Assembly: GCA_000149265.1 (NCBI GenBank)
Contig: CH002905.1
Span: 336,895 to 400,894 of the forward strand
Reading direction: 5' to 3'
Source: Ciona savignyi
Taxonomy: Eukaryota > Chordata > Ascidiacea > Phlebobranchia > Cionidae
DNA: 64,000 bases
Of this stretch, positions 43,592 through 54,817 are shown in pieces; position 1 is the stretch's first letter, and every line of letters starts with the position of its first letter. The notes under the pieces were generated by a model that was not told the DNA's origin, did not search any database, and saw only the letters and a program-made list of their open reading frames with translations. Position numbers and translations under genes: made by a program.

Positions 43592-46517
43592 ATGACAACC
43601 TCGGCAAAAGTGGTTTTAGTAACAGGTAAGCAATATCATTTATAAATACTCATTTGGATTTAGATGTTCTACAAGTTTATTTGATACAACAGAATCGGGT
43701 TAATGATAGGATACCCATGTTTCTTGCCGTGGTGGTTATGAAAATGATGTTTAATCACTATCGATTTATCGGGGCAGTGACAGTGTGCTTTATTGGTTGG
43801 AGACCATTCTTAGTTTCGTTGAAATTATAAATTTAATGTTTCCATGTTCACGTTTTCTATAGTGCTTGGGCAAACATTCCAACAAATCGTCCGTAGCACT
43901 GACATATATATGTTTGGAATCCTAAGATCATGATTTTTCTCCACCTTAATAAAAAAACGCAGGGGACGTTATCACACGGGCAATTGTCACCTGGTGCTCA
44001 CCATCCAGAGCAATTGCAGTAAATTGTATATGGTTAAGACGTACCGTCAATTTTGGTAAAACCTATTAATCTACTGGGTTTAGGCAATTTTCGCCGGGTA
44101 ACTTGCCCAAAGACACAAGCATTTAGCAAGTGACCATTTTCGATCCTACTACTTTTAGACTGAAAGGCGACGCGCTAATTCACTTAGCCATTCTGTCGAC
44201 AAAATAACCCACTGTCATCAGATTTAATTGCACTAAAAACCCTACAATTGCTACGTATAAAGCATACGGATAACACGAAACGTCAGTGACACAGAACAAT
44301 ACATGCTCTTAGGTAGTTCGCGGGGTATCGGTGAAGCAATCGCGATAGCTTTTGCAAAGCAAGGAGCCTCTTTATCTATCACTGGTCGCCATAAAGAGAA
44401 GTTAGCGGCAGTTGCACAGAAATGCAGAGAAAGTGGAGCGAAACAGGTTTGTATTATATTCTCATTACAATTGGGATATTTGCAGGAAAAACAAAAATGA
44501 GTATAAGGAGAAGAGAAAAAACAGGAAACTATATACTAAAACTAGTGAGTGTTAACCACGTGTTTAACCACCACTATTCTTTAAACACAATTTGTATGCC
44601 ATGTGCTTATGCAAACAGGATCCCTAACCACATTTGGTATTTTTTATTATTTTTTATTTAGTTTGTTTCTGCTTGCAGAAACGCATGGTTCCCTGAGGAA
44701 ACAACCCGATCTTGTAATCCATGTTTATTACACAATATCTGTTATTGTCAGATATGTGCACGTCAGGTCCATGTTATCCAGCATTCCAGAAAGTTTCAAC
44801 CCGACAGCTATAGTTTTGTTTCTGCAAGCATAAACGCATCGGTAGCTACCAACCCAAACTTCTTTTCCGTGTGTTATCCTGGCAGCTCACGAAAATTTTA
44901 CCAAGTTTTCTATGTCATATATGTTTCAAGGTATTGGAAACTATAGCAGATGTGAAAAAAGAGGAAGATTTAAACCGTTTAATGGATTGCACGATTCAAA
45001 CTTATGGACGACTTGACGTTCTTGTTAATAATGCAGGAATACTGCACATGGAAGTTGACGGTATTGAAGGCGTAAGTGGAAATGATAGGATTAGACAGGA
45101 TATTCATTATTATCACCTCCAATGGGAAAAATCTTCGCATACCATAACTATTGCAGTGTGTTTTGCATGACTGAGATGGTTCTTTAATTCAGTAGAAACC
45201 ATCGAATTTTTAAAATACTTTAAACGCCTCAATCGTGTATTATCGAACATAGATCAAAACTGAGAATGAGGTTATTTGATGATGTAATAAATATCCTGTT
45301 CACCCATAATTTAACTAAAACTTTCCATTCTGAAATCCATAAATATCTCTAATTTATATTGCAGTACACAAACGAGAAATTTGACAACATGTTTGGCACC
45401 AACGTAAAAGCTCCGATGTATCTTACTAAGATCGCAAAGACACACTTGATAGCAACTAAAGGTAAAACCAATCCGAATCGGTCGCGCTAACTAATCGGTT
45501 ACACGACCGATTGTTACCATACGGGTAATCTTCAGATTTTTATATGGTTGAGACGATTTAAACTCACCTGAAAAACCGATCGTTTAAGAAACTTGCCTAA
45601 ATCTTTAGCGAAAGAAAAGAATATAATTCTGATAAAGTAGTGTGACAATTTTATTTAAGTGAAAATATCTACAGGCAATATTGTGAATATATCTAGCACC
45701 GCTCCAGAATACCCTGTGCTATCCCTTGTTCTGTATGGTATGACCAAGAGTTGCATCAACTATCTGACCAAAACTTCAGCTGCAGGTATGTCGTCTAATG
45801 TTGTCCGAAGGAGTAGCTCGGTGGATTAGAAATTAATTTTGGATTGGTAACACAGGAACCAAATCGTTTCTGCTAAGAAAAACAAACAGTATACACTTTA
45901 TTTAACATATAACAAAGGTGAAGAAGTATAACAAGCAGGGAACCCGATTGTTTAAGCATACAAAAAAATATGCCGTACACTCAGCAGTGGTTTTAAAATC
46001 AGTTATGGCAATTACGTGACTGTCACTCTCTAGTTGTTACGTATTTTTTATTTGGCGTGGGTTCGAACATATGATGAACTTTTTTTAAGAAAATTGTTAT
46101 TATTTGCTCAATTTTACAGGATTTGCTAAAGACGGAGTTCGTTGTAATGCAATCTGGTAAGTGATGTTTTTATTTTAACTTATATGGTGTATGTATATAA
46201 TGTCAGGTTTGAAAACAGAGATATAACAGTGTTTTCTATATTTTATAACACTATTACACTAGGATAAATATTAATATCCAATTTTCCATTTTCATTACAG
46301 TCCTGGTGTAATTCATACAGACATATTTAACAACTTATTACCGCAACAAAAGATAGACGCTATGTTACAAGCTCAACTTAATTTGAACGGCCGAATGCCC
46401 ACTGTTGAAGATGTGGCTAATCTGGCCACTTTCTTGGCGTCCGACGATGCTTCTATGATTACTGGAAAATGCGTGACTTTAGATGGCGGGGTCTTAGTTG
46501 GACTAGCCAATAAATAA
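43592..46517 (+). CDS. Short-chain dehydrogenase/reductase (classical SDR)
   Basis: Seven exons fit in phase: 43592-43625, 44313-44446, 44931-45071, 45365-45461, 45675-45785, 46120-46156 and 46301-46517, encoding 256 residues, the usual length of classical SDRs. The Rossmann cofactor motif TGSSRGIG is at residues 11-18, split by the first intron. NNAG is at 89-92. The catalytic serine is in NISST (about 143), with Tyr156 and Lys160 in LYGMTK. The C-terminal part has PGVIHTDI and the ending ASMITGKCVTLDGGVLVG typical of FabG-like members. It should be an NAD(P)-dependent oxidoreductase, probably soluble; arginine in the cofactor motif favours NADP(H), which is inference. The substrate cannot be told from sequence. 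It lies between the two cysteine-rich gene copies. Introns hold MITE and SINE copies. Confidence 0.93.
43965..44215 (-). mobile_element. Long SINE (family B), degraded
   Basis: Minus-strand order: gacgttatcacacgggcaat, ttttggtaaaacctattaat, ctactgggtttaggcaattt, cttgcccaaagacacaagca and ctgaaaggcgacgcgctaat. In intron 1 of the SDR gene. Confidence 0.78.
44656..44871. mobile_element. MITE family C copy
   Basis: Shares the family C end phrases gtttctgcttgcagaaacgc and its inverse near the right end (gtttctgcaagcataaacgc ... accaacccaaactt). In intron 2 of the SDR gene. Confidence 0.6.
45843..46045. mobile_element. MITE family C copy, 3' incomplete
   Basis: Begins ttttggattggtaacacagg and has the shared inner phrases gggaacccgattgtttaagc and gtgactgtcactctctagtt. 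In intron 5 of the SDR gene. Confidence 0.6.
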
Positions 46518-47517
46518 GCTAATTGTCAATGATGATGAATGGTTTAACCCTAACTCTTACCTTTACGATATATGTATATTTCTACTCATTGGGTTTAGTG
46601 TAGGTATTTATAGATATAAAAACTTTTTGTCCAGCTTATAATTCAAGAATGCAAATTTCTTAAAACCAACTTAAAATTTGAATTGTGTGAGTTTAGGCAG
46701 TGTCCCCCAAGTGCATGACCATGACCTCTCAACTGCACAAGGAGACGTTATCACAAGAGTAATTGTGAGACTACCGGAGCTATTGCACTTGTAGTAATGC
46801 TTGATATTTCCCTTTAGTTCCAGTAGAGCCCATTAATGCATTGGGTTCAAGCGATGACCACTAATAGCTTTAACAAAACACACAAACAATCATATGTTGG
46901 GTTGTTTTACACACATTACTCCATTTTGCATTTTTATTATGTCACTGGGAAGAACGTGTTATCGAATCTGGTTACTACTTTTTAAATTTCTTTGATTCCA
47001 TTGTCGTTAGCCTGAATAATTTATTATTCAGACAGCATTGATATAAAGTTTGGATTGGTAACTCGAGAACCCATTAGTTTCTACCTGCAAAAACAAGCGT
47101 TATACACTTTGTATAAGATATATCAAGGGTGATGACGTAGCCAAGGAACCCGATCGTTTTTTTTTTCATACAGAAAAATATACGTTTAACAGGAGTTTTG
47201 AAATTAGTGGTGGTTCACACGTGGTAGAGTTGTAGACACTTTCTGGTTAATTCGGGGTCCAGTACTACAAATCTATAGTCTCCTGGTTTCGGCTTTAGTG
47301 CTGATCTGTTTGACTGTGATACAGATGCAACTGGAATCCTTGCCATTCAAAAATTGATGCACAATTTTCCTATGTAGTGTTAAGTATGCGGATCAGCTTG
47401 AATAATTTAATCTTCCACCAGAAAACTCACTCATCATTAGTTTGTAATTGTATTCAACGATTGGGACAAATAACGATTAAAGCAAAACTGGAATCGGGTT
47501 GGCTTGGTTTCTTCAAC
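46518..47517. other. Intergenic region between SDR gene and cysteine-rich copy B
   Basis: Contains a reverse fragment of the family B SINE (about 46735-46880) and a family C MITE copy (47048-47265). No exon recognised. Confidence 0.5.
47048..47265. mobile_element. MITE family C copy
   Basis: Begins tttggattggtaactcgaga and continues gtttctacctgcaaaaacaa, aaggaacccgatcg and cactttctggtt, the same order as at 45843 and 63868. Confidence 0.65.
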
Positions 47518-48365
47518 TTATTCAACCATCATCGGACATGAATTCCAGCAAACCGGCTCTGCTATCTGGCAGTCCAAGCAATCCATGCTGTCGTACACTT
47601 CCGCTGAAATAATTAGATCATAAAATCACGAAACATACAGGCGTAGATGTCTGATAAACTATCATTTCAATGGTATAAGCCACTCATTGTTGCCCTTGTG
47701 CGTTTAGATTAATGTCAAATTGCCTGGTACTTACAGCCCCAGTCTGGTTGCCGAAGAAATTGTGTCATTGGTCATTTAGGGTCTTGTTTTATCGGTCGCG
47801 TTATTTTTTTTTCTACAACTTTCGAACCCATAATGGGCTTGTGACTAAAACCGCTTTTGTAAATAATTTATGTATATGTAGGCTATGTGTCGCATTAAAC
47901 ATTCGACAAAAAAATTAATTTCCAAACTCATAATTCCCAAACACATTTTGCAGAATACAAACCTTTAGTATGTGCCCCCATCTGGTGAGCAAGGGCCCTG
48001 GCGCAAACTGAGTCTCGAATCTCCGGTAGCAGGTTATCTTGCATGCAAACATATAGGACAGCTCGTACGGAGGCATCTCGAAGTTGGGCTTGTGCTTCCT
48101 CGCTAAACGAAGACCCGGTCTGCAATCGAGTGTTGTTTAGTTTAGAAAGCTCCCACATTTGAACTATACCTGCACGCCGAGGCTATCACAATCACCTATC
48201 AATCACTTATATCTATTTGGTTAAACCGAATTGTGACACTCCACATATTCGTACTTATGTATCAACACTACTAATACGTACATTGATTACACGAGCCTTT
48301 TCCAGTGGTGAACCCGACACCGCCAACACCAGCGCACAAATGCTCAATACAACTAAATATTTCAT
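47518..48365 (-). CDS. Small secreted cysteine-rich protein, copy B
   Basis: Minus-strand exons 48365-48282, 48119-47963 and 47603-47518 match copy A (40668-41480) in length and phase, 108 residues. By eye, the coding exons differ at only four bases: one changes Glu to Lys (SPLEKARVIN), the other three are silent. All six mature-region cysteines are kept. The first intron begins GTACGT here against GTAGGT in copy A. Introns are much more diverged than exons. The 3' flank and the TATA-containing 5' flank are also well conserved. It is intact and presumably functional; family unknown. Confidence 0.8.
47795..47915 (-). mobile_element. Short SINE (family A)
   Basis: ctttcgaacccataatgggc, ttgtgactaaaaccgctttt and tgtcgcattaaacattcg on the minus strand. 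In intron 2 of cysteine-rich copy B. Confidence 0.7.
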
Positions 48366-48413
48366 CTTGGTTTTTTGAAAGTGAGTTCTGTAATGTTCCA
48401 ACTCGTATCCACT

Positions 48414-48423
48414 GTATATATAC
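48414..48423 (-). promoter_or_regulatory. TATA-box-like element, cysteine-rich gene copy B
   Basis: gtatatatac about 50 bases upstream of the start codon, in the same conserved context as at 41529-41538. Confidence 0.55.
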
Positions 48424-48887
48424 TCCGAATATTTAATTACAAACACATGTTACATTTCGTCGCTGTAACGCAATTTCGTTCTTCAAACACTCGTTTTTAT
48501 GAAGTCAGTAGAGCATTTCACTTTCTCATTAGTACGCACCGGAAATTATAATATGGTTCTAATAACTTCTTGTTAAACATCCGCTGACATTTCGTATTTC
48601 ATTAAAAACATATGGCTTAATAATGCATTATTAAAAATTATTGGCAAGGTTAATAATGCGGTACCATAAATGTTGGTTTATTTTTCATTTGTTTCTACGT
48701 TCAAAGATAACAATTTAAAAACATATACACCTGCAAACTAAATTATAAGTTGTCCAACAATTCACAGATAATAACTCTTTAATCACACCTCGCTGTAAAC
48801 TATTGTATTCGAAGAATAAATTGTTGTATTTTAACGGGATTTCCCCAAAACAGTTTTAAAAATGTTACCACAGTCCAAACAAGCATA

Positions 48888-49000
48888 AACGGCCGCGTGG
48901 TCGAATGGTTAACGCGACCGATACTCATACCGACTGCTATACAAAAACGGTCCGTGTCGAGCTTCATGGGTAATTCGAACTTTGGTCCAGTAAAAACATT
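48888..49000 (+). mobile_element. Short tRNA-derived SINE (family A)
   Basis: acggccgcgtggtcgaatgg, ttaacgcgaccgatactcat, accgactgctatacaaaaac and tccagtaaaaac. Confidence 0.83.
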
Positions 49001-49089
49001 AATAAAGGCCAGATAAACATAAAACTGAATTATCAGTAGCTACATTACGATGCAAAAACTTATGAATAACAAAAACATATACCTGCTTG

Positions 49090-49315
49090 TTCGAAACTAG
49101 TGGCCAATTATTCGGTTGTGTCATTTGGCAGTAAGGCACTTACACGAATTTGCCAGAACCCAGTGTAATATTGCGTACTAACAAATTAAAGAAGAGTCTA
49201 TATTATGCACAACACACTCAAACTGTTCTGCTAATTCCACATTGATTATATGATAATTGCCCGTCCCATGTATTTTTTCATCAATGGGGAAACACACAAA
49301 TATCTCACGCTATCC
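49090..49315 (+). mobile_element. Long SINE (family B) downstream of lectin copy A
   Basis: Degraded copy: gtgtcatttggcagtaaggc, cagaacccagtgtaatattg, gcacaacacactcaaactgt and tcaatggggaaacacacaaa. It shares the unusual acccagtgtaatattgcg with the SINE at 52605-52855, which sits at the same place relative to the second lectin gene. Confidence 0.75.
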
Positions 49316-49587
49316 TAAGCTCCTTAACAGAGATAGCACATTTGAATGGGCAAGTAATATGCCATGAGTTTCCGCTTGCAGTATATTCAGCATCAATAAC
49401 GTGGGGAGCATTTTCACGTGTATGACACTCTCTAGTCTTAGATTCGTTTCGTCACAATTAGATCTGATTTACGTGAGAATTAAAGATTTAAACGTCATTT
49501 AAATTAAAATGCGCATAAATACAAACAAGTAAAAAAAGTCTATGGAACGTGAAATGTTGTACCCTCGGTTGGATGGGTGGCGGTGGT

Positions 49588-50726
49588 TTAGTACAGTTTT
49601 GCACAGAGGTTGCGTATTGATGTTTTAACATCGGGCGGGCGGTTCCACATTCCCACATTTAAGTACGATGGGTCAGCTGCGACTTGTATGAGCAACCCGG
49701 TGTGAGTTGCATGGTTTATCGGATATTTAGGGTGCCAAGCTCCCTTAAAGGCCAGATCGCCATTGCTTGTAGATATTTCATATGTCTGAAAAATACAAAT
49801 ATATATATTGTGTATTAAAGCTTTCTAAGGTTGTATGTTTCACAAAAAGACTATCGGATTTATTGTAAATAGCGCCGCAAATACTCTAACAAAAGGTTTA
49901 CATTAATCATTTACCACGGACAAGTATAAGTCTATTGTTAATAGCAAGATAACCTTTTGTGCAAAACATATAACTTGTTCTCACAAACCGTAGGATTGTA
50001 GTTCATCGCTGGCCAGATTTGAGCCCATTTTTTATCAACAGAGACAATCGTGGTCCTGACGTAATTATAAACTACATCATACATTTCCTTGTCTACAATA
50101 TCAACCAGCGCGGCACCATATAGTTTGCAAGATTTTTGTGCTTCATAGCGATTCTGGTAGATTAACTTGCTTGGCTCAGGCATCCAAATGAATAACTTGT
50201 TGTGCACAATTCCGTCATCTGTCATTGTAAATCTCTTTAAAATAAATGTTTTAGTATAAGGGTCAGATGTTTGTTTCATCAAAAAAATATATTTGATATT
50301 CATTTTACGCGCGGTTTGTATAACCATCAGTTAGTAAACGCAACCAACCTTCGAAATACAATGTCCAATTCACAACAATTGCGGCGTTCCAGCCTGTGAA
50401 CTGGTCAGTTCTTTCGATTTCGATCCAGAATCCGGATGAAGTGATTTCGATTACAATTGCCTTGAATTTGTCCGGCAACGTTGTATGGTAGGTGGTAACT
50501 GTTACATTGGCCGAAATGGGTGCAACATTCAAGCACATTGGGTAGCCGACGAATTCCCGTTTTGCTTTCCATGTTGAATACGATTGCATGACATTTTGAC
50601 CTCGTTGAGATGCAGACACAACTGTATAATTTTTGAATCAATCACATATAAACATTTACAATAAACCTTACCTGACAAAGCAATGCTCAAACCACAGGCA
50701 ACGACCATTAAACCGACGAAATCCAT
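49588..50726 (-). CDS. Secreted H-type-lectin-like plus C-type-lectin-like protein, copy A
   Basis: Four minus-strand exons fit in phase: 50726-50672, 50621-50349, 50218-49989 and 49785-49588, encoding 251 residues. Exon 1 is a signal peptide (MDFVGLMVVACGLSIALS). Exon 2 resembles an H-type lectin domain: FVGYPMCLNVAPISANVTVT, IEITSSGFWIEIERTDQFTG and WNAAIVVNWTLYFE. Exons 3-4 resemble a C-type lectin domain: RYEAQKSCKLYGAALVDI with the usual Cys-x3-Gly spacing, then GAWHPKYP, MWNRPPDV and a C-terminal RNLCAKLY. The calcium-site EPN or QPD motif is not evident, so sugar binding is uncertain. Proteins of this kind are usually extracellular recognition or coat components. The domain names rest on pattern alone. 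The tandem paralog is at 53115-54434. Confidence 0.72.
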
Positions 50727-50929
50727 GGAAATGTCGTTAATACTTTGAAAAATATTACACCTAGCCTGCAAAACACTAGGGGATAAAATATTTATATATT
50801 ACACCTAATCTTCTAAACGATAGGTGGCCGAATATTTGTAATAGTGATACCATAAACACGAGCTGTTTAAATTTGAGTAAGCTCTGCTAAGATTAAACAG
50901 TTTCTCTCTTACGGTCAGTGCAACATTAA

Positions 50930-51055
50930 TGCAAAAGAGACCGAAAGTTAAAAGGTACTACACCAAACTTTCATATTGTTTCCTGAAAATCTGTGGATGT
51001 TGATGACGTGTCTCTCGCCGCTGAATTTACGTCACACAAAGCAACTCAGATAGTG
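50930..51055 (-). promoter_or_regulatory. Conserved upstream block, lectin copy A
   Basis: About 125 bases nearly identical to 54590-54710, in the same position upstream of the other lectin copy. Contains aaaagttaaaaggtactac-like sequence, ccaaactttcatattgtttc, ctgaaaatctgtggatgttg and atgacgtg (similar to a CRE/ATF site). More conserved than DNA on either side, so probably a shared promoter or enhancer. Confidence 0.5.
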
Positions 51056-51744
51056 TATATCGGTCGATGGAACACATAATCGCGTGGTAATTGTTGGGTT
51101 GTCGGGGGCTATTGCAAGTTGTCACAAATTGTTAAAGGCAGGCGATTCTAAACTGGAAAGGGGTTTGTGTACTTAGTCTTATATGACACTAAGGTGATTT
51201 TTTGAAATTGGGGATTGATGACATTTGGTATTTTTATGTAGTTCTACTTTCAGACCTATATGCCTATATGCGTAACACTGAAGTGGTTTAGCCGATATAT
51301 TATGCAGTTCAAATAAATGCATCTCTGAATATGTGTATATCCTTATTTCGTCTAGTAGTGACTCGAATTGTGGGTGTTTTATATGTTAGAGGATAAATGA
51401 AAATATTCAAAATATGCAAAGGAAGGCATGCAACAAAAAAGTTGACTGGTTTAAGAATTATGGATCATGGGGGATATTTTAATTAGATGCACGTAGATGC
51501 GTAGATATTTTACTTAGATGGCGTAGATGCGGCAGAGAGAAACACGTCAAGATTGAAATTATATAGAATGTTGGCCTAGATGTGCTTTTATCAGATAGCC
51601 CAAAGGAATACCCCTAAATTTCACGTATTCCTAAAAAATAAAAATTGGTAATCGACATATAGTTTTTAACCCGCAAAGGCGTAGATATATACGAATCTTA
51701 TATATCATACTTATTTAACTATCGAAATATATCATCGAAAATAA

Positions 51745-51993
51745 GTTTGGTTTGGTAATTCATGGACCGATCAGATTCTACTTGCAGAAACAAGCTTAAG
51801 AAAACACTAGAAAGTGTCACTCGTTAGCCACCACTATTTTTAAAACACATTTTGACTTTATATTTCTGCATACATAAACGATCGTTTTCCTGAGTTATCT
51901 AATCACTCTTGGTATAAATTATACAAAGCGTAAAACTTTTGTTTCTGCAAGCACCACTTATGGATTTTTGAGTTACCAATTCAAACTTGATAT
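51745..51993. mobile_element. MITE family C, complete copy
   Basis: Terminal inverted repeats of about 50 bp: left agtttggtttggtaattcat ... cttgcagaaacaagc, right gtttctgcaagcaccactta ... gagttaccaattcaaactt. About 248 bp, no coding capacity. Confidence 0.8.
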
Positions 51994-52604
51994 TCATGTT
52001 TTCTGAACAAAGGTATTAACCTAGTTATATTTAAGACACAATAAAATTGAATTTTCGGGGTGCCTGCACATTAATTTAAATTGAAATTCTTTATCAATTT
52101 ATGCTGTTGTTGAGTGACCAACTGTTTTATACACGTGACAATAATGTATTATAACGTATTTTTCATTGTATTTTTGCTACCTTTTCCCGGTACACTGGTA
52201 TTTTTTAAATTTATTTTAGGTGTATACTAAACTTTTTCTATTTAAAATGAATAGTCCGCTGAAATAGTTTTATGATATCGAAAAACAAAGACCACAAATT
52301 GACTTAAATTTTAGGAACCGGTCGTCGTTTGTGTTTTGTCTGTCCTGTCTGCAGTTTTTCTTACGTGATTTAACCAACATTTCCCACTGCATATCTAATA
52401 TATATTAGCTTACACCTCTAAAAAGTTTAAAAGTTATGTTATTATGGGGCCTTAAAGCAGACTGTCCATTGGTTTGATTGCGGTTAAGTGTTGGGGTAGG
52501 GTTTTCCGAAAATGAATTTATTGTGGGCATGGAAAATCCTAAAACTTTCCTAAGTAAACATTGATCTTATTTCTAGATAGTAACACGAAGAGAATCCTCA
52601 ACAT

Positions 52605-52855
52605 ATCCTAAAACTGGTCGCTAGCTAGTCGGTGGCCTTTGGCAAGGATTGTGTCCTTTGGCAAGGAACTTAGCGGACATTGCCTAAACCCAGTGTAATA
52701 TTGCGTTCTACCAAATTGAAGAACAGTCTACATCATTCACAACACACTGCAACAGTTTCGGAAAACCCACGGTGGGTCCAGGTTATATGGTGATTGCCCG
52801 TCCCATGCATGTTTGTCATTAACGGGGATAAACATAAATATCCTATCCTAGCCTG
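52605..52855 (+). mobile_element. Long SINE (family B) downstream of lectin copy B
   Basis: actggtcgctagctagtcgg, acccagtgtaatattgcgtt, ttcacaacacactgcaacag and acggggataaacataaatat, with a short tail atcctatcct. Better preserved than its counterpart at 49090-49315. Confidence 0.85.
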
Positions 52856-53114
52856 AACTTCATAACTTAACAGGGATAGCATGTTCGGATATGTAATTCA
52901 ATGCAGTAACTGCAGCATGTTTAACCTGGTAAATATATTTTACGTAATAGACACTCTCTGGTTTTAGTTACGTTTTTTTCATAATTGCACATCCTGATTA
53001 AGTAAAAAAATATATTAAATAATCGTTATAACCTTAGATGCGCAAAGATATAAACAAGTGCAAAATATCAATGACAGTGGTTGGTTTTTCCTAGACTGGA
53101 TGGGTGGCGATGGC

Positions 53115-54434
53115 TTAATACGATATTGCACAGAGGTTGCGTGATGATATTTTAATATCAGGCTGACGGTTCCACATTCCGATATTTAAGTACGATGGGT
53201 CAGCTATGACTTGTAGGAGCAACCCGGTGTGAGTTGCATGGGATTTCGGATTATAAGGCAGCCAAGCTCCGTTAAAAGCCGGATCTCCATTGCCGGTCGA
53301 TATTTCTGTCTGATTAATACAAGTTGACCAATGAGTATAAAAGCAAGGTAAAACGTGTACAAAACTGATATTAATTAGCGCTGCAAAATTTCGAACGAAA
53401 ATGTCTATATGTCTATTGTTAAACACAACATAACCTATTGTGCAATAGATATAATTTGTTCTCACAAACCGTGGTATTGTAGTTCATAGCAAGCCATATT
53501 CGAGCCCATTTCTTATCAACAGAGACAATCGTGGTCCTGACGTAATTATAAACAACGTCATACATTTCCTTGTCTACAATATCGACCAGCGCGGCACCAA
53601 GTAGTTTGCAATATTTCTGTGCTTCATAGCGATTCAGGTAGATCCTCTTGCTTGGATCAGGCATCCAAATAAAAAACTTGTTGTGCACAATTCCGTCATC
53701 TGTCAAGCAAAGATTTGGATCATTTAAAAAAATTCTGAAGTTATAATTTCTGGTTTTATGCAAAACAATCCCTGAAACAATCCCTGAAACTGGATCAATG
53801 CTTGACTTTTCATAATTTCCTGACAGCAAATACACAAAAGGGTACAGCCTTGATCTCTTGCTTAGTTAAAAAAAACGACTTAGGTACTACACCTATAGTT
53901 ACATAATATTCAGAGATAGTATGCTTTATGTTTATCATACGGATAAATTAAAGTTACATTTACATTAAACAAAATATAACTTAGTAACAGATTAACATTT
54001 TTTGTGATTGCATCTGTTAATACAGCAAATACAGTATACCCATTTATAAATGCAACCAACCTTTGAAATACAAAGCCCAATCGACAACAATGGCTGTGTT
54101 CCAGCCTGTGGACTGGTCAGTTCGCTTTATTTCAAACCATAACCGGGATGAAGTGATTTCGATCACGCTAGCATCGAATTTGTTAGGCATAGATGCATGG
54201 TAGGTGGTAACTGTTGCATTGGCCGAAATGGGTGCAACATTCAAGCACATTAGGTAGCCGACGAATTCCCTTTTTGTCTTCCATGTTGAATACGATTGCA
54301 TGTTTGACCTCGTTGAGATGCAGACACAACTGTATAATGTTGGAATTAATTACAAATAAACATTTGAAAAAAACAGTACCTGACAAAGCAATGCTCAAAC
54401 CACAGAAAACGAACATTAAACCAAAGAAATCCAT
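53115..54434 (-). pseudogene. H-type-lectin-like plus C-type-lectin-like protein, copy B, frameshifted
   Basis: Same four-exon structure as copy A: 54434-54380, 54329-54061, 53699-53470 and 53309-53115. Exon 2 is 269 bases against 273 in copy A. A 4-base deletion shortly after its start (near 54300) shifts the frame and leads to an early stop. All other exons are open and keep their splice sites, including VGYLMCLNVAPISANATVTT in the later part of exon 2, RYEAQKYCKLLGAALVDI in exon 3 and GAWLPYNP and IGMWNRQP in exon 4. No alternative acceptor that restores the frame was found. So it is a recent pseudogene, an inactive allele in the sequenced animal, or an assembly error. Promoter block 54590-54710 is intact. 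Confidence 0.7.
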
Positions 54435-54589
54435 GGAAATGACTTATTACATCTGGCCTGCTAAACAATGGGTGGTGAAATATTTTGTAATACTGATTCC
54501 ATTCCAATAAATTAAATTTAATTAAGCTTTGCTAAGATAAGTCTAAACAGTTTTATTTCTATTTCGGTAAGTGCAACACATCTTGCAAA

Positions 54590-54710
54590 AGAGACCAAAA
54601 GTTAAAAGGTACTATACCAAACTTTCATATTGTTTCCTGAAAATCTGTGGATGTTGATGACGTGTTTCTCTCCGCTACATCTACGTCACACAAGGCAACT
54701 CGGGTTCATC
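54590..54710 (-). promoter_or_regulatory. Conserved upstream block, lectin copy B
   Basis: Counterpart of 50930-51055: aaaagttaaaaggtactata, ccaaactttcatattgtttc, ctgaaaatctgtggatgttg, atgacgtgtttctc. Confidence 0.5.
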
Positions 54711-54817
54711 TAGGTTTCAGTCAGTTTGATCACTATAAAAAAAATATTAGTTAGTTACGATCCTTTACCTTGTTTTATAACTTATTATTGGTATTTTATA
54801 ATTGTGCCCTCAATTAG

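Larger units (their letters stand above)
51056..53114. other. Region between the two lectin genes
   Basis: Contains a family C MITE (51745-51993), a short repeat shared with 62680-62790 (about 52435-52560) and a family B SINE (52605-52855). No exon recognised. Confidence 0.55.

Noticed and set aside
54183-54434. 83-codon minus-strand frame across lectin copy B exons 1 and 2
   Set aside because: It reads through the exon 1 donor and the intron, and continues in the frame produced by the 4-base deletion.
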